64,000 nt of DNA from contig NZ_CP071247.1 in the NCBI RefSeq assembly GCF_017301335.1, positions 1,674,001-1,738,000 on the forward strand, in the 5' to 3' direction. Made by a program: the position numbers and the translations under genes. A model generated the notes under the pieces. It was not told the origin of the DNA, did no database searches, and saw nothing but the letters and a program-made list of their open reading frames with translations. The stretch comes from Marinobacter salinisoli. Its GTDB lineage: Bacteria > Pseudomonadota > Gammaproteobacteria > Pseudomonadales > Oleiphilaceae. Below are positions 56,541 through 64,000 of the stretch, one piece after another. Position 1 is the first letter of the stretch, and each line of letters opens with the position of its first letter.

Positions 56541-57443
56541 TTGAGACCCGACGATGAGGCGGTTATCGCCCGTTTTACCGATGCGCTCTGGTTGGAGGAT
56601 GGTCTGGGTGAAAAGACCCGTTCCGCGTATCGGAGTGATCTTGCTCGCTTCGCTCAATGGTTGGAGCATCGTCCGGGGCGGCCGTTGCTGGCCGCCGTCC
56701 AGCGAACCGATGTGTTGGGTTGGGTATCTCGCGGGTTGGTGGAGGGTGTGAAGGCATCCACAGCGGCCCGGCGCCTGTCCGGTTTGCGCCGGTTCTACCG
56801 CTTCCTGTTGCGGGAGGGGCTTATTGAGGAAGATCCGACCCTCCGTGTGGAGAGCCCCCGTCTGCCCAAGCGCTTGCCTGACGCCCTCACAGAAGAAGAG
56901 GTGGATGCTCTGCTCAGCGAGCCGGACCCGGGGGTTCCCATTGAGCTGCGAGACAGGGCAATGCTCGAGGTGCTGTATGGTTGCGGGTTGCGGGTGTCAG
57001 AGTTGACTGAGCTCCGGGTGGATCAGGTCAATCTGCGCCAGGGCGTGGTCCGCATTACCGGTAAGGGGAACAAGGAGCGTCTGGTGCCGCTCGGTGAGGA
57101 AGCCGTCGACTGGTTGCTGCGCTATATGAGAGAGGGCCGTGGTGAGCTGCTGAGAGGGAAGTCCTGTGACGCCCTGTTTCCGGGCAGTCGTGCTGCGGCT
57201 ATGACACGACAGACTTTCTGGTACCGAATCAAGCACTATGCAGCGCGAGTCGGGATTCGGAAGCATTTGTCCCCGCACACGCTCAGGCATGCCTTCGCGA
57301 CTCATTTGCTTAATCACGGGGCGGATTTGCGCGTTGTTCAGATGTTGCTGGGGCATGCCGACCTGTCCACGACGCAAATATACACCCACGTGGCGCGCCA
57401 GCGGCTGCAGTCCCTGCACCAATCCCATCATCCCCGTGGCTGA
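56541..57443 (+). CDS. xerD: Site-specific tyrosine recombinase XerD
   Basis: XerD with XerC resolves chromosome dimers at dif. The 300-residue protein has an N-terminal SAM-like DNA-binding domain (about 10-95) and the catalytic domain with Arg151 (GCGLRVSEL), Lys175, His246/Arg249 (SPHTLRHAFATHL), His272 (LGHADLSTTQIY) and Tyr281. The start is a TTG with GAGGTGG upstream; no nearby ATG gives a full N-terminus. It precedes dsbC, as in Pseudomonas-type genomes. Confidence 0.95.
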   Translation: MRPDDEAVIARFTDALWLEDGLGEKTRSAYRSDLARFAQWLEHRPGRPLLAAVQRTDVLGWVSRGLVEGVKASTAARRLSGLRRFYRFLLREGLIEEDPTLRVESPRLPKRLPDALTEEEVDALLSEPDPGVPIELRDRAMLEVLYGCGLRVSELTELRVDQVNLRQGVVRITGKGNKERLVPLGEEAVDWLLRYMREGRGELLRGKSCDALFPGSRAAAMTRQTFWYRIKHYAARVGIRKHLSPHTLRHAFATHLLNHGADLRVVQMLLGHADLSTTQIYTHVARQRLQSLHQSHHPRG

Positions 57444-57564
57444 TTTCGGTGTTTTTGGGTAAGGTTGGGCTGAACTTTCGCGGGATGCCCGTGTCGCAGT
57501 TCCGTGCTTCTCAAGGCCCGCCGGATCGGGCTGGGTTTGAATTCATCTAATTGGATCGTTTTTT

Positions 57565-58305
57565 ATGGTTGCCAGAATGAATGTGCGAAGAGTTATCGCG
57601 GTGCTTGGTTTGGTCGCCGGTTTCGGGGCCCCTGCCGTGGCCGGTGAGGTGGAGGATCTGATCGCGGAGCGACTCGCGGCGGCGGTTCCTGGCTTGCAGA
57701 TTGAGTCAGTGACCGAGTCCGAAGCGAAAGGGCTGTATACGGTAGAAACCCGCAGTGGTGAGACCATCTACAGCACAGCCGATGGCAAACATGTGCTCAG
57801 TGGCGATCTGTTGAGACTGACTGACGCCGGTGTTGCCAATGTAACGGAAGAGGCGCGGGCCAACCGGCGGAACAGGCTGATGGCTGAATTCGGCGATAAG
57901 GGGGTTATTCAGTTCCCGGCCGAGGGTGAGGAAAAGGCGGTGATTGATGTCTTCACCGATATCGACTGTCCCTACTGCCGTAAACTCCACGACGAAGTCC
58001 CTGAGCTTAATGCGTACGGAATTACCGTGAATTACTATGGCTTCCCGCGTTCGGGGCCGGGTACGCCGTCGTTCAACAAGTATGTGTCTGTCTGGTGTGC
58101 CGACGACCAGCAGGCGGCCATGGACGCTGCCAAAGGTGGCCGCTCGGTGACCGCATCGACCTGTGATAACCCGGTGCTGGAACAGTTCCAGCTTGGTGGT
58201 CGAGTGGGCGTCACTGGCACCCCGGCGATCCTGCTGGAAGATGGCAATATGGTGCGTGGCTACGTGCCTGCCAGCAACCTCGCCAAGGGCCTGGGGCTGC
58301 TCTGA
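57565..58305 (+). CDS. dsbC: Periplasmic disulfide isomerase DsbC
   Basis: DsbC shuffles wrong disulfides in periplasmic proteins and is kept reduced by DsbD. The 246-residue precursor has a signal peptide (cleavage near AVAG at 23-26), an N-terminal dimerisation domain (about 30-90), and a thioredoxin domain with CPYC at 135-138 and the cis-Pro of GVTGTPAILL. A second ATG four codons in is an alternative start. Confidence 0.96.
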   Translation: MVARMNVRRVIAVLGLVAGFGAPAVAGEVEDLIAERLAAAVPGLQIESVTESEAKGLYTVETRSGETIYSTADGKHVLSGDLLRLTDAGVANVTEEARANRRNRLMAEFGDKGVIQFPAEGEEKAVIDVFTDIDCPYCRKLHDEVPELNAYGITVNYYGFPRSGPGTPSFNKYVSVWCADDQQAAMDAAKGGRSVTASTCDNPVLEQFQLGGRVGVTGTPAILLEDGNMVRGYVPASNLAKGLGLL

Positions 58306-58454
58306 TTTTTTCGGCCTTCTCACACTCGCCCGGGGGCGGTTCACCGATTTGAGTCGTTTCCTGGCCGGGGCTTATCAGTGGCACCCTAATCGGTATACTA
58401 TGCCTCCTCTTTAGTGATTGTTTAGTGAACTTTTCGGGATCAGAGGGTGATAGT

Positions 58455-59756
58455 TTGAAGGACGTTAACGTCGGAATTTGCGGACTGGGGACCGTTGGTA
58501 GCGGTACATTCAATGTCTTGACCCGTAATGCCCGGCTGATTGCCGGCAGGGCAGGCTGCGGGATTCGCATCAGCCGAATCGCCAGCCGTCGTCCGCGTAC
58601 GGATATGGATCTGGGGGACATCCCTTTTACCACCGACATCTTCGATGTCGTGAACGATCCTGCCGTAGATATTGTTGTCGAGCTGATTGGTGGCTACGAC
58701 ACCGCCAAGGAACTGGTATTAGCCGCCATTCGCAATGGCAAACACGTTGTTACCGCTAACAAGGCCCTGATTGCCGTGCATGGCAATGAAATCTTCGACG
58801 CGGCTCAAAAGGCCGGTGTCGTCGTGGCTTATGAGGCGGGTGTTGCCGGCGGCATTCCGGTGATCAAGTCGATTCGCGAGGGCATGGCCGCCAACCGTAT
58901 CGATTGGATTGCCGGCATCATCAACGGCACCGGCAACTATATCCTGACCGAAATGCGTGCCGGTCGGGAATTTGCCGAAGTGCTGAAAGAGGCCCAGGAC
59001 CTGGGTTACGCCGAGGCAGATCCTACGTTTGACGTTGAGGGCATCGATGCGGCCCACAAACTGACCATTCTGGCATCCGCCGGTTTCGGGGTTCCCTTGC
59101 AGTTTGAGAAAGCCTTTACCGAAGGGATTTCCAAGATTACGCCTTACGATATTGCTCATGCTGAACTGCTTGGTTACCGGATCAAGCATCTGGGTATTGC
59201 CCGTCGCCGAGATGATGGTATCGAATTGCGAGTGCATCCGACGCTGATTCCCCAAAGTCATCTCATCGCCAAGGTTGATGGCGTTCTGAACGCCGTGCTG
59301 GTTGATGGCGATGCTGTCGGTCAGACCATGTATTACGGACCCGGTGCCGGTGACGAAGCGACTGCCTCCGCGGTGATCGCGGATATCGTGGATGTCGCTC
59401 GGGCGGTATCTGCTGGCAGTGAGCAGCGTATTCCTTACCTCGGCTTCGAGCCGGACGCGGTGGAGGATCTCTCCGTTCTGCCGATGGAAGATGTGCATTC
59501 GGCTTATTACCTTCGCATTACGGCTCTGGATCGTCCGGGCGTACTGGCGAACATTTCGTCCATCCTCAGCGAACATGGGATCAATATTGAGTCCATTATG
59601 CAGAAGGAGTCTGAGCTGAAGGATGGCCGCATTCCGGTGATTATCCTGACCCACACGGTTCAGGAGCGGCAGATGAATCGAGCCATCGAAGAGCTCGAAG
59701 CTCTGGCCGACACGGATGGTCAGGTTGTTCGCATCCGCGCTGAAAACTTTAACTGA
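58455..59756 (+). CDS. hom: Homoserine dehydrogenase
   Basis: This enzyme reduces aspartate semialdehyde to homoserine for threonine and methionine. The 433-residue protein has the Rossmann motif VGICGLGTVGSG, INGTGNYILTEM, the catalytic-region EGIDAAHKLTILAS, and a C-terminal ACT regulatory domain (LRITALDRPGVLANISSILSEHGINIESI). I chose the TTG at 58455 (K-D-V-N-V-G-I-C-G) after GGTGA because family members begin about two residues before the Rossmann strand; a GTG at 58425 is the alternative. thrC follows after 11 bases. Confidence 0.95.
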   Translation: MKDVNVGICGLGTVGSGTFNVLTRNARLIAGRAGCGIRISRIASRRPRTDMDLGDIPFTTDIFDVVNDPAVDIVVELIGGYDTAKELVLAAIRNGKHVVTANKALIAVHGNEIFDAAQKAGVVVAYEAGVAGGIPVIKSIREGMAANRIDWIAGIINGTGNYILTEMRAGREFAEVLKEAQDLGYAEADPTFDVEGIDAAHKLTILASAGFGVPLQFEKAFTEGISKITPYDIAHAELLGYRIKHLGIARRRDDGIELRVHPTLIPQSHLIAKVDGVLNAVLVDGDAVGQTMYYGPGAGDEATASAVIADIVDVARAVSAGSEQRIPYLGFEPDAVEDLSVLPMEDVHSAYYLRITALDRPGVLANISSILSEHGINIESIMQKESELKDGRIPVIILTHTVQERQMNRAIEELEALADTDGQVVRIRAENFN

Positions 59757-59767
59757 CAGGTACCCCA

Positions 59768-61168
59768 GTGAGATATATCAGTACGCGGGGTGAAGCCCCC
59801 GCCTTGGGCTTTGAAGATGTTCTGCTGACCGGTCTGGCCTCGGATGGGGGGCTGTATGTGCCTGAATCTCTGCCTCATTTTAGCCTGGAGGAGATTCGAA
59901 GCTGGCGTGGACTGCCGTACAGCCAGCTGGCATTCAATGTCATGTATCCGTTTGTGGACGATGCCATCCCAGAGGATGACTTCCGCCAGATGCTGGAAGA
60001 AACCTACGCGGTATTCAACCACAAGGCGGTGGCACCGCTGGTGCAGCTGGATACGAACGAGTGGGTTCAGGAATTGTTCCGAGGCCCAACGCTGGCGTTC
60101 AAGGATTTCGCTCTACAGCTGTTAGGCCGTCTGCTTGATTACGTGCTGGAAAAGCGCAATCAACACGTGGTCATTATGGGGGCCACGTCTGGGGACACCG
60201 GCTCGGCTGCGATTGAGGGCTGTCGTCGCTGCAAGCACGTCGATATTTTCATTCTGCATCCCCACGAACGGGTTTCCGAGGTTCAGCGCCGCCAGATGAC
60301 GACGGTGCATGGCGACAACATCCACAATATCGCTGTGCGGGGCAATTTCGACGACTGCCAGCGGATGGTCAAGGAAAGCTTCGGTAATCAGGGGTTTCTC
60401 AGCGGCAAGACTCAGCTGGCCGCGGTGAATTCCATCAACTGGGCCCGGATCATGGCCCAGATCGTTTACTATTTCGAGGCGTCACTGGCGCTGGGTGGGC
60501 CCGATCGGAGCATGGCGTTTTCGGTGCCCACCGGAAACTTCGGTGATATTTTCGCCGGTTACCTGGCGAAAAAGATGGGGCTGCCGATCTCGCAGCTGGT
60601 TATTGCCACCAACCGAAACGATATTCTGCACCGTTTCATGAGTGGTAATCGCTACGAGCAACGCACGCTGGAACATACCCTGTCCCCGAGCATGGATATC
60701 ATGGTGTCCAGCAACTTCGAGCGGCTGTTGTTCGATCTTCATGGCCGTGACGGCGAAGCGGTTAAAGCGTTGCTGGAAGATGCTGCCAAGGGCCCGGTGA
60801 GTATTGAGGACTACCGCTGGAAGCATGCCCGGAAGCTGTTTGACAGCGATACGGTGGATGATCAGGCGACCTGTGACACCATTCGGGAAATCTACGAGCA
60901 GAATGAATACCTGCTTGACCCTCACACCGCCATTGGCGTGCGGGCCGCACGCAATTGCCGGCGTGATGACAAGGTCCCCATGATCACGCTGGGTACTGCG
61001 CATCCGGCCAAATTCCCGGATGCCATCGCAGCCTCCGGGCTGGCGGTGAAGCCAGAATTGCCATCTCATATGGCGGATCTGTTCGATCGTGAGGAGCGCT
61101 ATACGGTACTGGACAACAACATTGCCGGTGTCCAGGAGTTTATCGCCTCCCACTGGAAGAACGCCTGA
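59768..61168 (+). CDS. thrC: Threonine synthase
   Basis: ThrC converts phosphohomoserine to threonine with PLP. The 466-residue protein is of the long bacterial/fungal type, starting RYISTRGEAPALGFEDVLLTGLASDGGLYVPE, with the PLP Lys112 in GPTLAFKDFALQ and ATSGDTGSAAIEG. The start is a GTG. It lies between hom and recJ. Confidence 0.97.
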   Translation: MRYISTRGEAPALGFEDVLLTGLASDGGLYVPESLPHFSLEEIRSWRGLPYSQLAFNVMYPFVDDAIPEDDFRQMLEETYAVFNHKAVAPLVQLDTNEWVQELFRGPTLAFKDFALQLLGRLLDYVLEKRNQHVVIMGATSGDTGSAAIEGCRRCKHVDIFILHPHERVSEVQRRQMTTVHGDNIHNIAVRGNFDDCQRMVKESFGNQGFLSGKTQLAAVNSINWARIMAQIVYYFEASLALGGPDRSMAFSVPTGNFGDIFAGYLAKKMGLPISQLVIATNRNDILHRFMSGNRYEQRTLEHTLSPSMDIMVSSNFERLLFDLHGRDGEAVKALLEDAAKGPVSIEDYRWKHARKLFDSDTVDDQATCDTIREIYEQNEYLLDPHTAIGVRAARNCRRDDKVPMITLGTAHPAKFPDAIAASGLAVKPELPSHMADLFDREERYTVLDNNIAGVQEFIASHWKNA

Positions 61169-61174
61169 TCCGGC

Positions 61175-62920
61175 ATGACTGCTAAAAAGATTGTTCGACG
61201 CCCCCTGCCGGATTCGACGCCGGCCTGGGGGGCGTCGCTCCCACCTTTACTCCGCCGTCTTTACGCCGCCCGAGGGGTCACCTCGGACGGGCAGCTTGAC
61301 TATACCCTCCGGTCGCTGGCTTCCCCCATGGCTCTCAAGGGCATGGATCGCGCCATTACCTTGTTGGCAGAGGCAGTCGAACAGCAGCAGCGGGTGCTGG
61401 TTCTTGGCGATTTCGATGCCGATGGTGCGACCAGTACCGCGGTGGCGATGCTGGGGTTGTCCATGCTGGGTCTGCGTGATGTCGATTTTCGCGTGCCTAG
61501 CCGGTTCTCTGACGGTTATGGTCTGACGCCGGGAATCATCGAGCGTTTGCAGCAGGATGGAGATCTGCCGGATCTGCTGGTGACAGTGGACAACGGCATC
61601 TCCGCCGTTGAAGGGGTTCGGGTCGCCCGCAATCTCGGCGTAAAGGTGGTGGTCACCGACCATCATTTGGCGGGCAAGGAGTTGCCCGATGCTGACGCCA
61701 TCGTGAATCCCAATCAGCCCGGTTGTGAATTCCTCAGTAAACACGCGGCGGGTGTTGGGGTCATGTTTTACGTGCTTACCGGGTTGCGAAAGCGCCTGCG
61801 CGAGGCGGGGCTGCTGCCCACGCCGGAGCCGAATCTAGGCACGCTTCTGGACCTGGTGGCACTGGGTACTGTGGCCGATGTCGTTCCGCTCGATCACAAC
61901 AACCGGATTTTTGTGGAGCAGGGGCTGCGGCGAATTCGGCAGGGTGCTGCACGGCCCGGCATTCTGGCGTTGCTCGAGGTGGCCGGTCGAGACCACTCCG
62001 CCATCAGTTCTTCCGATCTGGGGTTTGTGGTTGGGCCACGGCTGAACGCGGCGGGCCGCCTGGACGATATGAGTGTCGGTATTGCCTGTTTGCTGGCGGA
62101 CAGCGATCAGGAAGCTCAACGGCTTGCCAGAGAGCTGGATACGTTCAATCGTGAGCGCCGGAATATCGAGCGGGATATGAAGGCCCAGGCGCAGGAGTTG
62201 CTTGCCTCCATGTCCCTGGATGTTGATGGCTTGCCCTGGGGACTGGCGTTGTTCGACCCGGACTGGCATCAGGGCGTTATCGGCATTCTGGCGGCCCGTA
62301 TTCGCGAGCAAACCCACCGCCCCACCATTGCCTTTGCCGGCGACGACAATGGCGAGGATATCAAGGGGTCGGCCCGGTCGATCCCCGGCTTGCATATCCG
62401 GGATGTGCTGGCCTCGGTGGATGCGCTGCACCCGGGTATGATTAAAAAGTTCGGCGGACACGCGATGGCCGCTGGCATGACCCTGGCGCGCAGTGACCTT
62501 GATCGGTTTTCAAAGGCCTTTGATGACGCAGTGCGGACAAGCCTGAGTGCTGACGATCTGGAAGCCACAATCGTCACGGACGGGCCCTTGAGCGTCGATG
62601 AGTTGTGCCTGGATACAGCCTTGCTGCTCAAGCGATCGGGGCCCTGGGGGCAGCATTTTCCCGAGCCTGTATTCGATGGTGAATTCCACGTGGTCAGCCA
62701 GCGGATCGTGGGTGAAAACCACCTGAAACTGGTATTGAAGCCGGTGGCCGGCGGCGACATCGTAGATGGCATTGCGTTCAATACCGGCTCCGAAGTTCCG
62801 GATTACACCCGCACCGGTGCGCGGGTGGTTTACAAACCGGACGCCAACACCTTCCGCGGTCGAACAACTCTGCAGTTACTGGTGGATCATCTTGAGCCGC
62901 TGTCCGGTGCTCGCCTCTAA
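61175..62920 (+). CDS. recJ: Single-stranded-DNA exonuclease RecJ
   Basis: RecJ degrades single strands 5' to 3' in recombination and mismatch repair. The 581-residue protein has LGDFDADGATSTAVAML, the DHH motif VVVTDHHLAGKELPDADAIVNP, VALGTVADVVPL, and the C-terminal DHHA1 part IKKFGGHAMAAGMTL with an OB-fold after it. It starts 6 bases after thrC. Confidence 0.97.
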   Translation: MTAKKIVRRPLPDSTPAWGASLPPLLRRLYAARGVTSDGQLDYTLRSLASPMALKGMDRAITLLAEAVEQQQRVLVLGDFDADGATSTAVAMLGLSMLGLRDVDFRVPSRFSDGYGLTPGIIERLQQDGDLPDLLVTVDNGISAVEGVRVARNLGVKVVVTDHHLAGKELPDADAIVNPNQPGCEFLSKHAAGVGVMFYVLTGLRKRLREAGLLPTPEPNLGTLLDLVALGTVADVVPLDHNNRIFVEQGLRRIRQGAARPGILALLEVAGRDHSAISSSDLGFVVGPRLNAAGRLDDMSVGIACLLADSDQEAQRLARELDTFNRERRNIERDMKAQAQELLASMSLDVDGLPWGLALFDPDWHQGVIGILAARIREQTHRPTIAFAGDDNGEDIKGSARSIPGLHIRDVLASVDALHPGMIKKFGGHAMAAGMTLARSDLDRFSKAFDDAVRTSLSADDLEATIVTDGPLSVDELCLDTALLLKRSGPWGQHFPEPVFDGEFHVVSQRIVGENHLKLVLKPVAGGDIVDGIAFNTGSEVPDYTRTGARVVYKPDANTFRGRTTLQLLVDHLEPLSGARL

Positions 62921-63019
62921 GGCCACGTATCGGTTTGCCGCGGCTGATTTGACTACCGTTTTCCGGTAGAATCCCGCCACTGTTTTTACTCATCATTTTC
63001 GAGAGCGAGTAAGGGTTTC

Positions 63020-64000
63020 ATGGAAATCAATCCCATTGTGACGAAGATTAAAGAACTCCGTGAGCGCACTGAAGCGCTTAGGGGGTATCTTTGACTACGA
63101 CCATCGTAGTGAGCGACTGGTTGAAGTAGAGCGTGAACTGGAGCAGCCCACGGTGTGGGATGATCCCGAGCGGGCGCAGGCGCTGGGCAAGGAGCGGTCC
63201 GACCTGGAGCTGATCGTCAAGACCATCGACAATCTGACCAACGGGCTGTCCGATGCAGAAAGCCTGCTGGAACTGGCGGTAGAGGAAGACGACGAAGGCA
63301 CCGTCGAGGAAATCGAGTCGGATCTTGGTGGTCTGGATCAGGACCTTGAGAAGCTCGAGTTCCGCCGGATGTTCTCCGGCGAAATGGACGCCAATAACGC
63401 CTACCTGGATATCCAGGCCGGTTCCGGCGGCACCGAGGCCCAGGATTGGGGCAACATGCTGCTGCGGATGTACCTGCGCTGGGCCGAGCGTCGCGGCTTC
63501 AAGGCCGAGATCGTCGAACTGCAGGAGGGTGAAGTGGCCGGCATCAAGAGTGCCACCGTTCACATCCAGGGCGACTACGCCTACGGTTGGTTGCGCACCG
63601 AGACCGGCGTGCACCGCCTGGTCCGTAAATCGCCGTTCGATTCCGGTAACCGTCGTCACACGTCGTTTTCGTCGGTATTCGTGTCCCCGGAAGTCGATGA
63701 CAGCTTTGAGATTGAAATCAATCCGGCGGATCTGCGTGTCGACGTGTACCGCGCCTCCGGTGCCGGTGGTCAGCACGTTAACCGGACCGAATCGGCGGTT
63801 CGTCTGACCCACAACCCCACCGGCATTGTTGTGGCCTGTCAGGCTGGCCGAAGCCAGCACCAGAACAAAGACCAGGCCATGAAACAGCTGAAGGCCAAGC
63901 TATTCGAGCGCGAGATGCAGGAGCGCAACGCCGAGAAGCAGAAGGCCGAGGACGCCAAAGCCGACATCGGTTGGGGTAGTCAGATCCGGTCTTACGTGCT
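63020..64000 (+). CDS. prfB: Peptide chain release factor 2, programmed frameshift, C-terminus cut
   Basis: RF2 reads UAA and UGA. The first 24 codons from the ATG at 63020 end in CTT before an in-frame TGA (codon 25); a +1 shift continues as GAC TAC GAC and on to the window end, giving about 326 residues before the cut. The codon-reading tripeptide SPF is at residues 204-206 and GGQ at 249-251, both in the shifted frame, as in E. coli RF2. Because RF2 itself reads UGA, low RF2 favours the shift, which is the known autoregulation. PrmC encoded at 17090-17950 would methylate its GGQ. Confidence 0.98.
63080..63095 (+). other. prfB: Programmed +1 frameshift site of prfB
   Basis: The site is AGG GGG TAT CTT TGA C: an anti-Shine-Dalgarno-binding AGGGGG three bases before the slippery CTT, a UGA stop, and the following C that weakens termination. 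This is the same as the E. coli prfB site. Without the shift the product would be only 24 residues. Confidence 0.97.

Noticed and set aside
62953..62969. CTACCG-TTTTC-CGGTAG hairpin before prfB as a terminator
   Set aside because: The stem is only six bases and no T run follows; the loop T residues do not help termination.
63020..63094. prfB as a broken gene
   Set aside because: The in-frame TGA is part of the known programmed frameshift, with all signal elements intact.
63078..63860. Minus-strand 260-residue open frame at the right end
   Set aside because: It is antisense to prfB, which is identified by SPF, GGQ and the frameshift site.
1..64000. CRISPR array, prophage or insertion sequence
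   Set aside because: No regularly spaced repeats, integrase next to a tRNA, transposase or structural phage genes were seen; the only recombinase is the housekeeping XerD.

Overview
The window is chromosomal core DNA of a marine gammaproteobacterium, most likely Marinobacter or a close relative. This is inferred from two gene orders familiar from Pseudomonas-type genomes (ychF-pth-rplY-prs-tRNA-Gln-ispE-lolB-TPR / hemA-prfA-prmC-moeB and ffh-rpsP-rimM-trmD-rplS ... xerD-dsbC-hom-thrC-recJ-prfB), from codon use, and from a TAXI-type TRAP system plus a rim cluster. No phage, insertion sequence, CRISPR array or obvious island is seen. Genes are tightly packed and only one gene-free gap exceeds 300 bases.

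Layout. 1-7150: the start of an O-acetylhomoserine sulfhydrylase gene, a serine beta-lactamase-like hydrolase, two tandem paralogous lipoproteins with matching upstream palindromes (one carrying a long Glu-Pro/poly-Pro spacer), and an alpha/beta hydrolase. 7352-18716: tRNA-Met, ychF, pth, rplY, prs, tRNA-Gln, ispE, lolB and a TPR lipoprotein on the minus strand, diverging from hemA-prfA-prmC-moeB. 18763-24945: photolyase, then a compact operon of an unknown protein, an MscS channel, a RimB-like protease, RimK ligase, an AstE-like zinc hydrolase and YjbQ. 25057-28292: a TRAP-TAXI uptake system. 28379-37092: PIN-PhoH, CBS and START proteins, a DUF2804 protein, a DUF1244-hopJ-minC-minD-minE cluster, SOS polymerase dinB behind a LexA-like box, and an aldo/keto reductase.

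37316-54324: a small secreted protein, a large acetyl-CoA hydrolase/transferase with an FKBP isomerase, an RstAB-like two-component system, glpK, argF with an orphan ABC ATPase, grxD, a TonB-like protein, a DUF1631 protein, a CorC-type CBS protein, a YpjD/CcsA-like membrane protein and ffh. 54488-64000: rpsP-rimM-trmD-rplS ending at a textbook terminator, xerD, dsbC, hom-thrC-recJ, and prfB with an intact programmed +1 frameshift, cut by the window end.

The core genes cover translation (release factors and the PrmC methylase that modifies them, Pth, ribosomal proteins, tRNA methylation, SRP), nucleotide and isoprenoid precursors, tetrapyrrole synthesis, envelope biogenesis and cell division. 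The parts least explained by textbook knowledge are the tandem lipoproteins with duplicated control regions, the mechanosensitive channel/rim operon, the hopJ-like gene translationally coupled to minC, and a small secreted protein behind a third CRP/Vfr-like palindrome.
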